A stretch of DNA of 34,651 nt from an uncultured Bacteroidales bacterium. GTDB lineage: Bacteria; Bacteroidota; Bacteroidia; Bacteroidales; Bacteroidaceae. The stretch covers positions 1 through 34,651 of the forward strand of contig CADAZW010000007.1 of NCBI GenBank assembly GCA_902792555.1, read 5' to 3'. The translations under genes and the position numbers were made by a program. Under the pieces are notes generated by a model. It made no database searches, was not told the origin of the DNA, and saw only the letters and a program-made list of their open reading frames with translations. Below are positions 23,629 to 31,936 of the stretch, piece after piece; positions within the stretch are counted from its first letter, which is position 1, and each line of letters begins with the position of its first letter.

Positions 23629-26112
23629 TTATTGGGTATAGATAATTCTTCGGTCTTTTATAATGAATTGGGATTTAAGGCTGGAGGAGTGGGAATTTAT
23701 TTTGCGGCCTTGGAGGTCGTAAGTGGTTTGAGGTTTGAGGTTTGAGGTTTGAGGTTTATTCGTTATTCTCTGTTCACTGTTATCTAATCCCGTGGGCTCG
23801 GCGTCGTCAATGACGAAGGTGGCGCGTAGGAGGAGGTCGCCATCAACTATGCTGGCGGGCAGCATAAGGAGGTCGCCCGTCAGGTCTTGGCTTGTGTATG
23901 CCTCTGTCAACCGCTGCGGCACGCTGTGCACTACGGCTTGCCCCGTGAGGTCGCCGTGGGTGACGTAGAGCGTGTCGAGGCGGTGTCCGTCAAAAGGGAC
24001 GGCAAGCATTGGCAATGGCTGGCGGTAGGCTGTGGTGGCAGGCATCGCGATGCCGCCCATGGCGCGGATGTAGCCGTTTTGGCACTCGGCTACGCTGACC
24101 TGCACCTCGTTGCCGCTATATATGCGCAGTCGATAGTCGGCAATGCCACCGCCATTGGCTGTTATCATATTGGCTTCTGATGTGTTGCCGCCCGGGTCGA
24201 GGCAGTCCCAATCGACCTTGAAGCGCAGACGGTAGAAGCCGTCGGCTATGTCGGGCAGGGTGAAGGCCGGGGGCTGCAGAGTGTTGCCATTGGCGGTGGC
24301 GCCTTTGCTGTTTTTGCCGCCGGCGTGGGAGTAGGCCATCATGTCGCTGCCCTCGGCGGGTGTGCCGTTGGTGTTGATGTCGAAGCTGAACTTGCCGTCG
24401 CGGTTGCAATCGACATATACGTAGCCGTTCATCCAGTTGCCTGTGTAGCCGAAGTTGGCGGTAAGACTCTGTTGGGGGCGGGCGAAGAATGTCTGCGCCA
24501 TGTCCTTGTGGTAGAGGATGCGGTCGTTGGGGATGGAGGCGGTGGTGCCAGCCATGGTGACGCTGTTGAGATGGCGGTCGGTGCGTGAGAAGGTGGTGCC
24601 TTCCTCGAAATTGATGGTGTAATCGAAGTTCATCTCAGTCCCTTTCTCTACAAAGAGTCCCTCGAGCATCAGGTCGCCGTCAACCCACTCTGCGGGGATG
24701 GTGAGGCAGTTGCTGTCATCAAACTTGTCGCGATAGGCGTAGTGATCCACATATTGGGGTGTGCTGTGGACGAGGCTGTCGCCGGTGAGGTTGTAGCCGT
24801 GGCGTATGCGCACTCCGTTGTAGGCGAAGCCGTTCTCGGGATTGAGCTTGATGGTGAGTGATTGACCGAAGGGCGTAGTGGCAGGCAGGCTTGAGCCGTC
24901 GGCAGCGAGTATCTCGCCGTTGCGGTTGTCCTCTGCCACGCTCACATAGTCGGGATGCACGTTAAGCCGTATGTCGACTATGCCGCCGCCGTTGTCTTTG
25001 ATTGTCTCTGCACCGGCCGGGTCAATCTCGTTCCAGTCAACCTTGAAACGCATGTGATAGAAGCCGTAGGCTGTGGCTTCGGGCACGGTGAAGGCGGGCA
25101 TGTCAAGGGTGTTGTTGTCGCTGAGCTGCCTGCCGAGACTGTTGCGTTGGTTGTAGGCGGAGTAAGACACGAGATCGCTGCCTTCGGCGGGTGTGCCGTC
25201 GGTGTTGATGTCGAAGCTGAACTTGCCGTCGCGCCCGTAATCAACATATGCATAGCCGCACATCCAACTGCCCTTGTAGCCGAACACGGGTTTGACGCTC
25301 TGCCCAGCCTTGACGGCGAAAGCTGTCTCTGTGCGGTTGCGGTAGAGAGGGTCGCTGGTGGCGGGGCTTGAGGTGATGGCGAGCGTTTGTACGCCCTGCA
25401 GGGCTACGCTGAGTATGCCTCGGTCTGTGCGCGAAGCGTAGGTGTCGGTCTTGTTGAAATTGGTGGGGTAGTCCTCGTACTGCACCACAGGCGTGCTGCT
25501 GGAGGAGAGTGTTATCTGGTCGATGTAGGCCACGAAGTCGTCGGTGCGGTCGTGGGGTGACTCGCACTCAGGCACGACCACAAGACTGTAGATGTCCACA
25601 CCGCTCACTCCCTGCACGGCAAAGACGGCATCGGCCCACTTGCCCGGGGTGACGGCGCTGGACGACAGCACCCAAAGCTGCTCGGTCTCCTTGCTTTGGC
25701 TGCTCCACTCGCTCTCGCGGTGCTTGCCGAGGCCGATGAGCATGACGCGCCCGCCGACAGGACGATGGATGAGCACATGCACATACTGTATGGTGGGCGA
25801 GAGGGCGAAAGGCTCGGTGAGGTCAATGCGCGCCCCAAACTGGTTGGAGCCGTAGCGCGAACGCTGCACGGCGAGCACCTTAGGGCTGGTGTTGGGGGCA
25901 TAACCGAGGAATTCGTCGATATCGGTGTAGGGGTTGTCAACTATGGCCGCGTTGCCCTCCAGCCTGCCGTCGCGGAAAGGAGAGTTCTCCCATGCGTCAT
26001 ACACACCCACAGCCTCGTAGTCCTTGGTGTCGAAGAGCACCAAATCCTTCTGGGCCATAGCCGTAAGTTGGGCGGCCACAAATGCTATAAATATATATAA
26101 GGTGTGCTTCAT
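23629..26112 (-). CDS. Secreted multi-domain protein with two repeated modules, 827 aa
   Basis: Function unknown. MKHTLYIFIAFVAAQLTAMAQ is a signal peptide. The N-terminal domain (about residues 22-210) is beta-rich with LVLFDTKDYEAVGVYDAW and a carbohydrate-binding-like look. It is followed by two copies of a module of about 270 residues (about 215-470 and 475-745). Each contains GYxYVDxxRDGKFSFDINT, NGTPAEGSD, RLRFKVDWD and NGGGIxDxRL, resembling GEVED-type beta domains. Part of the module is nearly identical in DNA at 24360-24401 and 25194-25237. The C-terminus carries a repeat-derived linker (KPQTSNLKPQTTYDLQGR, from GAGGTTT units) and an IIKDRRIIYTQ tail. It follows the fucosidase by 4 bases, so the two are coupled; it may bind or display the fucosidase substrate. 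Confidence 0.85.
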   Translation of the reverse strand: MKHTLYIFIAFVAAQLTAMAQKDLVLFDTKDYEAVGVYDAWENSPFRDGRLEGNAAIVDNPYTDIDEFLGYAPNTSPKVLAVQRSRYGSNQFGARIDLTEPFALSPTIQYVHVLIHRPVGGRVMLIGLGKHRESEWSSQSKETEQLWVLSSSAVTPGKWADAVFAVQGVSGVDIYSLVVVPECESPHDRTDDFVAYIDQITLSSSSTPVVQYEDYPTNFNKTDTYASRTDRGILSVALQGVQTLAITSSPATSDPLYRNRTETAFAVKAGQSVKPVFGYKGSWMCGYAYVDYGRDGKFSFDINTDGTPAEGSDLVSYSAYNQRNSLGRQLSDNNTLDMPAFTVPEATAYGFYHMRFKVDWNEIDPAGAETIKDNGGGIVDIRLNVHPDYVSVAEDNRNGEILAADGSSLPATTPFGQSLTIKLNPENGFAYNGVRIRHGYNLTGDSLVHSTPQYVDHYAYRDKFDDSNCLTIPAEWVDGDLMLEGLFVEKGTEMNFDYTINFEEGTTFSRTDRHLNSVTMAGTTASIPNDRILYHKDMAQTFFARPQQSLTANFGYTGNWMNGYVYVDCNRDGKFSFDINTNGTPAEGSDMMAYSHAGGKNSKGATANGNTLQPPAFTLPDIADGFYRLRFKVDWDCLDPGGNTSEANMITANGGGIADYRLRIYSGNEVQVSVAECQNGYIRAMGGIAMPATTAYRQPLPMLAVPFDGHRLDTLYVTHGDLTGQAVVHSVPQRLTEAYTSQDLTGDLLMLPASIVDGDLLLRATFVIDDAEPTGLDNSEQRITNKPQTSNLKPQTTYDLQGRKINSHSSSLKSQFIIKDRRIIYTQ

Positions 26113-26116
26113 GGCC

Positions 26117-27598
26117 TTAGAAAACTGAAATGGTGTGCAGCAGCGGGCAGGCGCGGCTGTCGGTGATACGTATGCGCATTGCCTTCACACTGTAGCCGCT
26201 GTCGTAGCTGGCCGAGGTGCTGCCGTTGAGGGGTATGATGCGCTTGTAGCCTATGGTGGTGGTCTGGATGTTGTCGGCGCGGCGTGTCCATGTCAGGCCG
26301 TCATTGGTGGTCTCTATGGTGAAGCCCTTTACTCTCTGTCCCTTGCGGATGAATTCTTGCAACATCACGTAGTGGACAGTCTGCGGCTGGTTCCAAGTGA
26401 GGGTGATGGTGGCGGCAGTAACGCCGTCGTCGGTAGCCCAGTAGGTATTCTTGTCGCCATCGGTGAGGCATGTGGCATTGTATTTGCCACCGCTGCGAGT
26501 GGTGGAGGCTGTGACGTCGGCCAGCGGGGCGAGGTCGTTGCCGAGCCTCTGGCTGAGCTTCTGCCCCAGAGCACAGAGTTGCGTGCTGTCTGCCTTGGTG
26601 AGAAGGCCAGCCTTGTTGGGCGGGAAGTTGAGAATGAGTGTCGCATTGCGCCCTACGGTTTCGAGGTACATCTTAAAGAGTGTCTCGCTGTCCTTGGTCG
26701 TCTCGCCGTCGTGGTAGAACCATCCGCCGCTGGTAGCCTTGGCATCGCTCTCGCTGGGTAGCCACTTCCACTCGTTCTCGTTGCCTGACAATCCGTAGCC
26801 CATTGACCACGTGGTCTCGTTGGTGTAGCCGCTCTCGGTGCCGCACCAGCGTGCCTCACCGCCTACTCCCCAGAGGATGATGTCGGGGCATACGCGGTGT
26901 ACGCTGTCGCGGAGATTGGGTATGTCGTAATAGTAATTGGCATCGATGGAGCGTGAGCCGCCAGCCCCGCCGTAATAGCCGGTGCCTCCGTTGGCGCCGT
27001 CAAACCACATCTCAAACTGGTCGGTGCCGTATTGCGAAAGTTCGAAACACTGACGGAGAAACACATCGGTAACATATTGGTCGGTGCCGTAATAGGCGCT
27101 GTTGCGATCCCAGGGTGAGATGTAGAAGCCGTACTTCATGTCGAGCTTTCGTGCGGCGTTGGCAAAGTCGCGTGGTATGTTGGTTTGCTTGGCGTATGCG
27201 TTGCTGGAGTTCTGACAGTGGTGGTCGGTGGTCTCTGTGGGCCACAGGCAGAAGCCGTCGTGGTGCTTGACCACGGCGATGCCGCCCTTCATGCCGCCCT
27301 TTTTGCATAGGCGTAGCCATTGCTCGGGGTCGGGCTTCTGTGTTGGTGCGAAAGTGTTGTTGTTTTCATCGCCGTTGCCCCACTCCAGCCCCGTGTAGGT
27401 GTTCATGCCGTAGTGGAAGAAGGCGTAGAATTCTGTTTCCTGCCATTTCATCTGCCGTTCCGATGGCACGGGAAATACTTCCCTCGGCTCGTTGTCGGGG
27501 TTAGGCAGAGTCTGATTAATCATTGACCATTGGCCGCAGACTGTTGACCATTGGCCGCAGACAATGAGGCAGACTAAAACGGAAAGAGATTTCTTCAT
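26117..27598 (-). CDS. Secreted alpha-L-fucosidase (GH29) with discoidin domain
   Basis: The enzyme releases alpha-linked L-fucose from glycans. MKKSLSVLVCLIVCG is the hydrophobic core of the signal peptide. It is followed by an odd duplication, CGQWSTVCGQWS, produced by two copies of TTGACCATTGGCCGCAGAC in the DNA. The GH29 barrel (about 45-350) has FYAFFHYGMNTYTGLEWGNG, VVKHHDGFCLWPTETT, YGFYISPWDRN and the nucleophile in FEMWFDGANG (D200). Residues about 360-493 form a discoidin/F5-8 type C domain (ASTTRSGGKYNATCLTDGD, TYWATDD, IRKGQRVKGFTIETTNDG). The layout resembles the alpha-1,3/1,4-specific branch of GH29, which is inference. Its start codon is one base after the stop of an esterase remnant, and a perfect promoter lies 140 bases upstream. 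Confidence 0.92.
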   Translation of the reverse strand: MKKSLSVLVCLIVCGQWSTVCGQWSMINQTLPNPDNEPREVFPVPSERQMKWQETEFYAFFHYGMNTYTGLEWGNGDENNNTFAPTQKPDPEQWLRLCKKGGMKGGIAVVKHHDGFCLWPTETTDHHCQNSSNAYAKQTNIPRDFANAARKLDMKYGFYISPWDRNSAYYGTDQYVTDVFLRQCFELSQYGTDQFEMWFDGANGGTGYYGGAGGSRSIDANYYYDIPNLRDSVHRVCPDIILWGVGGEARWCGTESGYTNETTWSMGYGLSGNENEWKWLPSESDAKATSGGWFYHDGETTKDSETLFKMYLETVGRNATLILNFPPNKAGLLTKADSTQLCALGQKLSQRLGNDLAPLADVTASTTRSGGKYNATCLTDGDKNTYWATDDGVTAATITLTWNQPQTVHYVMLQEFIRKGQRVKGFTIETTNDGLTWTRRADNIQTTTIGYKRIIPLNGSTSASYDSGYSVKAMRIRITDSRACPLLHTISVF

Positions 27599-27599
27599 A

Positions 27600-27725
27600 T
27601 TATTGTATTATCACTTTCTTCATCGCAGGGATGAAGACGTTTGCCATCATTTGGTAGCCCTCGTCGTTGGGATGGAGGGTAGTGTTCATGGACATACGGG
27701 CGAGGGTGCTCTGTTCGCCACACTG
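27600..27725 (-). pseudogene. Truncated SGNH-hydrolase 3' remnant upstream of fucosidase
   Basis: The frame is open for 41 codons: QCGEQSTLARMSMNTTLHP, NDEGYQMMANVFIPAMKKVI, IQ, stop. It is a close relative of the C-terminus of the 270-aa SGNH protein (ECGGQRDLARMSMDTALHP and NDEGYQMMANVLIP). It begins right after an in-frame TAA, so the rest of the gene is missing. Internal ATGs (27695 and 27689) could give a peptide of about 31 residues ending one base before the fucosidase ATG. It keeps the block-V Asp-less/His-containing HPNDEGY motif but no serine block, so it cannot be an enzyme. It could act as a leader peptide or be a simple relic of deletion or duplication. Confidence 0.85.
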
Positions 27726-27737
27726 TTAATTGGTATG

Positions 27738-27766
27738 CAAATATAAGCTTTTTATGTTAGTGGCAA
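27738..27766 (-). promoter_or_regulatory. Promoter TTG-N18-TATATTTG ahead of remnant and fucosidase
   Basis: On the minus strand TTG (complement of 27764-27766), an 18-base spacer and TATATTTG (complement of 27738-27745) match the consensus. The start site would be near 27731, leaving the esterase remnant as a leader of about 130 bases for the fucosidase and 827-aa genes. Confidence 0.7.
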
Positions 27767-27820
27767 ATAAAATAGGTCTGCAAATTAGGTGTTTTTTCGC
27801 GGTGGGGCGCTCTAATTATT

Positions 27821-28261
27821 CTACTTTACCATGAGTTTGTGGCTTGTGTGGCGGTACCTTATTATATATATGCCGGCAGGTAGGTCGGAGTAGTGCACGC
27901 TTCGTCCGCTGCGCAGCAGCTGGCCATCGAGGGTGTAGATGTCGATGGGTGATTGGCCGTTGACGGTCAGCGACTGACCGTTGTCCATCATTTCTGATTC
28001 TCCTTTCCTGATTTCACTGATTGCGGTGATGTCGTCGGGCATGGGGCCGAATTGGAACCGGCGCACCTGGCCCATGGGGAACTGCACATTGAAGCGGTCG
28101 GTCTGCACCACGAGGGTGGTGCCCTGTATGGTCACCTGGGGCTTCTCGCTGAAGAGGTAGGTGACGTAGGTGCTGTCGTTGAGCACTATGTTGAGCTGCT
28201 CCTGGGCGGTGGCGAAGAGGCCGCTAAGCGCCAGGGCGGCTATGAGTAGAATGCGTTTCAT
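27821..28261 (-). CDS. Small secreted beta-rich protein with sorting-like tail, 146 aa
   Basis: Function unknown. The ATG at 28261 gives a good signal peptide (MKRILLIAALALSGLFATAQ). A longer frame upstream overlaps the esterase gene and is rejected. The mature part begins with a short beta domain of a kind common in Bacteroidales secreted proteins (IVLNDSTYVTYLFSEKPQV, GTTLVVQTDRFNVQFP). Then comes a Ser/Gly linker with a near-repeat (NGQSLTVNGQSP) and a tail, IYTLDGQLLRSG, LPAGIYIIRYRHTSHKLMVK, of the YDLxGR/GIYI type. It starts 11 bases after the SGNH gene and is surely its operon partner. It may be a matrix or anchor protein for the esterase. Confidence 0.8.
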   Translation of the reverse strand: MKRILLIAALALSGLFATAQEQLNIVLNDSTYVTYLFSEKPQVTIQGTTLVVQTDRFNVQFPMGQVRRFQFGPMPDDITAISEIRKGESEMMDNGQSLTVNGQSPIDIYTLDGQLLRSGRSVHYSDLPAGIYIIRYRHTSHKLMVK

Positions 28262-28272
28262 TGGTGTGCGTG

Positions 28273-29085
28273 TTATTTCTGGCTGTCGAAGGTGATAACT
28301 TTCTTCATGGCGGGTATGAGTACGTTGGCCATCATCTGGTAACCCTCGTCGTTGGGGTGGAGGGCGGTGTCCATCGACATGCGGGCGAGGTCGCGCTGAC
28401 CGCCGCACTCAGCATAGAAGTCGGCCAGGGGGAAGCCCTCGTATTCGGCTATCTGGCGGATGATGTCAACATAGTCCTTGAGGTAGATGCCGTTGAGGTC
28501 GCCCATGCAGTTGGCGGGCAGGTAGCCGCTGAAGTTATATGCCTTGCGCGGGGTGCAGAGCACTATCTTGGCCTTGGGGTTGACGGCGAAGATGCGGTCA
28601 ATGACCATGCGATACCAGTAGGCGAAGCTGTCGTTGTTGTTCTTGTTGAGATAGTCGTCAAAGGTGCCGACGGGGGTAAACTGTCCCCAGTCGTTGATGC
28701 CGTGCTCAATGGTGTAGTAGTCGGCCTTGATGACCTGATTGTATGCCGACTTGATGCAGCCGCCGCTGATGCCCTGGTTGGTCATCTTGGTGAAGTGCAG
28801 TTGGTCGAGGGTGCGGTCCATGTAGCCCTTCTCAAAGCGGCCTTGCTTGTCGTAGTCGTTGAGGTAGGTGATGGAAGTGCCCAGGGCGCACCAGTGGGCG
28901 TCGATGGTAATCTGGGTGGTGTAGGGCACGTTGGCGGGCATGACATTGGTCTCGCTGAAGGTGATGCTGTCAACGAGGGTGGTGTTGTAGGTGGTAGTGT
29001 TGCCGCTTTTTTCATGGACTGTGGCTGTCTGCGCAGTGGCGACGGTGGCGGCGGCCAATGCTAAGGCGAAAATTGTTGTTTTCAT
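28273..29085 (-). CDS. Secreted SGNH/GDSL-type hydrolase, 270 aa
   Basis: A probable carbohydrate or lipid esterase of the SGNH fold, exported by MKTTIFALALAAATVATAQ. After a short beta-strand domain (about 20-50: TTTYNTTLVDSITFSE) comes block I, HWCALGTSITYLND, with the catalytic serine in GTS. Next are the oxyanion glycine in NQGISGGCI, block III HGINDWGQF (Asn), and block V MDTALHPNDEGYQMM with the Asp and His dyad. All four signature residues are thus present. The best relatives in this window are the degenerate C-terminal domain of the 896-aa protein and the remnant at 27600-27725. It lies between those genes, 78 bases from the first and 11 from the 146-aa gene. O-deacetylation of host glycans would fit the neighbouring fucosidase but is inference. 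Confidence 0.88.
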   Translation of the reverse strand: MKTTIFALALAAATVATAQTATVHEKSGNTTTYNTTLVDSITFSETNVMPANVPYTTQITIDAHWCALGTSITYLNDYDKQGRFEKGYMDRTLDQLHFTKMTNQGISGGCIKSAYNQVIKADYYTIEHGINDWGQFTPVGTFDDYLNKNNNDSFAYWYRMVIDRIFAVNPKAKIVLCTPRKAYNFSGYLPANCMGDLNGIYLKDYVDIIRQIAEYEGFPLADFYAECGGQRDLARMSMDTALHPNDEGYQMMANVLIPAMKKVITFDSQK

Positions 29086-29163
29086 ATTGAGTGTTTTTTG
29101 TTGTTTTTTTTATAGGGACTATAGTCTATAGTGATTATAGGTGCTATAGATATTCTTATTTTA

Positions 29164-31854
29164 TTACTGTGCGGTGTCGTATTTCAGCACCTTGTGGAGG
29201 CCGTCGGTCACCTCGTTGGCAACGCGCTGTTGTATCTCGTCGGCGCTGACTTCGTCGCTGTAGAATTGGCCGCCGCAGTTGGCTGTAAGGTCGGCCACGG
29301 GATAGCCCTCATATTCGCCAATTTCGCGAATCAGGCGGGCATAGGGCAGCAGGTCGGTACCCTCGTTGTTGTGGAGCGGAGTGCAGAGCACCACCTTGGC
29401 CTCGGTGCTGACGCTGTTGATGAGGTCAATGACCTTGCGCATCCAGAAGGCGAAGCTGCCCGAGTTGGTGCCGTTGACATAGTCGGTCAGGGTGCCCACG
29501 GGGGTGCCGGCGGCGCAGTCGGTGGAGCCGAGCTCCACGGTGTAGTAGTCGGCCTGCTTAATCCTGAGGTAGGCTGAGTTGATTTTGCCTTCGCCAATGG
29601 GGCAGGTCATTACTTGGTTGAAGCAGAGGCGGTTGGATACGTAGTCAACGTAGTCGCGGCCTGTTTCAGGGGCTTTCATACCGGCCAGGTTGCCGATAGC
29701 AAGCCAGCTGCCTTTGACGAGCTTGGTCTGGGAGCCTACTGCTGGCACTGGGTCTTGGGGTGCGGGCTGGGGATTCTCCAGATTGTCCATGGCGGCCTGC
29801 AGGGCGGCTATGTCGTCATCGGTGGCTACGCCTGAGTTGAGGATGTCCTGTTGGCTCTTGATGAGCTCCTGCAGCTCGGCGTAGGCCTGCTGTTTTTCGT
29901 CGGAGTCGAAGTAGGTGGAGTGCTCCTCGTCAAGCTGGGCCTCATACATCTGCAGTTCGCTTAGGGTGAAGAAAGGGTGTGTCTGGCCGCTGTTGCAGCG
30001 GTTCTGCTGTGTCTTGAGTATGGTGAAGCGCACGTACTGATATTCGTCGCGCAGCAGGATGAGGTCCGTGGTCTTGGTCTCTACTACGTCGGGGTTCCAC
30101 GAGGTATAGTAGTGGGTGATGTCCTGGAATGTCTGGCCGTCCTTGGAGGCCGAGATCAGTATGTCCTTGGCGGCGTCAGCATAGCCGTAGCCACCGCTGC
30201 GGCGTGCCAACACGGCCTTGAAGGCCTTGATGGGCGTATTGAGCTTCACTTGCAGATAGTGGGGCACTCCCGGGTCGGCGGGGTTGCCGTAGGTGGAGTG
30301 GAAGAAGGGCGAACCGGTGGTCTGGCCGTCGATGAGGGAGGCAATGGTGCCCTCCTGGGCCGACTGGGCGTTGCTGGTGATCTGGCTGGTGGCGGTTATA
30401 AGCTTCTTGGTGCTCATCTGGTAAGAGAGCACGGCCTGGCTCAGCGAGTCGGCCTTTTGGTGGAGGGCTCTGAGGTCCTCGGTTTTCTCCTTGGCCTCCA
30501 TGGCGAGCGTCAGCACCTCAACCACGTTGGGATGGATGGGTATCATCTTCCATGTGGATTGGGAGCCCACGGTGTTGGCGTTGAAGAGGACGATGCTGCC
30601 CTGCTTGCCTGATCCGCTGGAGTGATTCTGCGGGTGGTAGGCTTTGTCATAGACATTGTCGGCAATAATCCACTGGGTATGTCCGATGGGGGTGATGACC
30701 TGTTCGCGCTCTGGCTCGCTGCCGGTATGCACGGCGGTGCCGTTGGCGTCAGAGGTAGCGCCGACGATAAATTGACCGGTGGCGAAATTGCTTATGCGGA
30801 AGTTGCCGTTGTCAAGGGTCTCAACGTAAAAGGCCTGGTAGGGGTCGAGGTCGTGGTAGCTGCCCCAGGCGAGGGTGCCGCTGCCGTTGTCGATCATACC
30901 CTTGTATTCCTTCTGATTCTTGAGGAAACTGGCGTAGGCCGACTGTATGTTGTAGTAGCCGGTGGTGATGGGGTTGTAGCTCTGCAGCAGGGCCTGCCAG
31001 GCTGTCTCCAGGTCTTGTTGAGCTTGGTTATAGGTGTCCTCGTCAAAGTCGCCGGTGCTGACGGTGTCGGCGTGCAGCTTGGCGGCAGCGAAGGTGTCAA
31101 ACTCGTCCTGCGGATAGACGTCGGGGGTGGTGCCGCCGCGTGCAGCGTTCATAGCCTCGGCATTGGCTGCCAGGTAGTTGAGCAGGGCAATCTTGCCCGA
31201 GCTGACGGAGTATTCGCTGGCCTTCATGATGGTGAAGGTCTTCCACGTGGAGTGGTTCTTATAGGTGTTGTAGGCCTCGTCGGGCACGGTGATGATGCAG
31301 CTGGTGCTGCCACCGAAGGCATAGGTGCCTAGTGACGGTGGGGTGGGGGCATTGATATGCACCACCTTGAGGGCAGGGTCGTCGAAGAAAGACCATCCGC
31401 CGATGGTCTTGATGGTGCTGGGCAGAGTGGCTTCCTCCAGGCTGCGATCGGAGCCGAAGGCACGGTCAGCGCCCAGGGTGGTGACGCCCTCGGGCACAAC
31501 CACGCTCTTGAGTTTGGGACACTCGGCGAAGGCCCAGAGGGATATCTCGGTAAACTTGACGGGCGAGTCGAAGGTGAGCTCCTCCAGGTTCTGGCAGCCC
31601 TGGAAAGCATTGCCGATGTTGCCCATGGTGTAGGTTACGCCGTCCAGCACCATGGTGGCAGGCACGTGGAGGGTCTTTCCCTTAAACTCTGTACGGTTGG
31701 TGCCGCTGCCTTGGCCGGTGACGAAGGTGACGGTGCGCGAACTGGTGTCAAAGTTATAATAGACTCCGTCTATCAGCTTCTTGATTACAGTCGCCTGACT
31801 GCTCACTGCCATGGTGCAGAGCGCAGCGAACAGAGGGAATAGGATTTTTCTCAT
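29164..31854 (-). CDS. Secreted LRR/discoidin protein with degenerate SGNH domain, 896 aa
   Basis: MRKILFPLFAALCTMAVSSQ is the signal peptide; I chose the ATG at 31854 because 26 upstream codons fall in the leader. Domains, roughly: 25-215 BspA-type LRR_5 repeats (NAFQGCQNLEELTFDSPVKF, AFAECPKLKSVVVPEG); 222-295 helical FIVAR-like; 300-450 a beta-trefoil-like region (TGYYNIQSAYASF, QFIVGATSD); 490-650 F5/8 type C (LITATSQITSNAQ, GVPHYLQVKLNTPIK); 655-705 helical again; 715-896 an SGNH-like domain. The last is homologous to the 270-aa esterase (QADYYTVELGSTDCAAGTPV against KADYYTIEHGINDWGQFTPV). It has lost the catalytic Ser (AIGNLAG for ALGTSIT), Asn (LGSTD for HGIND) and His of HPNDEGY, so it should not be an enzyme. 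A glycan-binding pseudoesterase is my reading. Confidence 0.88.
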   Translation of the reverse strand: MRKILFPLFAALCTMAVSSQATVIKKLIDGVYYNFDTSSRTVTFVTGQGSGTNRTEFKGKTLHVPATMVLDGVTYTMGNIGNAFQGCQNLEELTFDSPVKFTEISLWAFAECPKLKSVVVPEGVTTLGADRAFGSDRSLEEATLPSTIKTIGGWSFFDDPALKVVHINAPTPPSLGTYAFGGSTSCIITVPDEAYNTYKNHSTWKTFTIMKASEYSVSSGKIALLNYLAANAEAMNAARGGTTPDVYPQDEFDTFAAAKLHADTVSTGDFDEDTYNQAQQDLETAWQALLQSYNPITTGYYNIQSAYASFLKNQKEYKGMIDNGSGTLAWGSYHDLDPYQAFYVETLDNGNFRISNFATGQFIVGATSDANGTAVHTGSEPEREQVITPIGHTQWIIADNVYDKAYHPQNHSSGSGKQGSIVLFNANTVGSQSTWKMIPIHPNVVEVLTLAMEAKEKTEDLRALHQKADSLSQAVLSYQMSTKKLITATSQITSNAQSAQEGTIASLIDGQTTGSPFFHSTYGNPADPGVPHYLQVKLNTPIKAFKAVLARRSGGYGYADAAKDILISASKDGQTFQDITHYYTSWNPDVVETKTTDLILLRDEYQYVRFTILKTQQNRCNSGQTHPFFTLSELQMYEAQLDEEHSTYFDSDEKQQAYAELQELIKSQQDILNSGVATDDDIAALQAAMDNLENPQPAPQDPVPAVGSQTKLVKGSWLAIGNLAGMKAPETGRDYVDYVSNRLCFNQVMTCPIGEGKINSAYLRIKQADYYTVELGSTDCAAGTPVGTLTDYVNGTNSGSFAFWMRKVIDLINSVSTEAKVVLCTPLHNNEGTDLLPYARLIREIGEYEGYPVADLTANCGGQFYSDEVSADEIQQRVANEVTDGLHKVLKYDTAQ

Positions 31855-31936
31855 AGTATTTGGTTGTTTTATTAATGTTGTCGATGGTGCGTGGTTGCTG
31901 ATGGTGCGTGTGCGATAGTATCGTCCACTCAAGTAG

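Noticed and set aside
28261-29064. Plus-strand open frame of 267 codons opposite the SGNH gene.
   Set aside because: Antisense to a gene with clear catalytic motifs; no family features.
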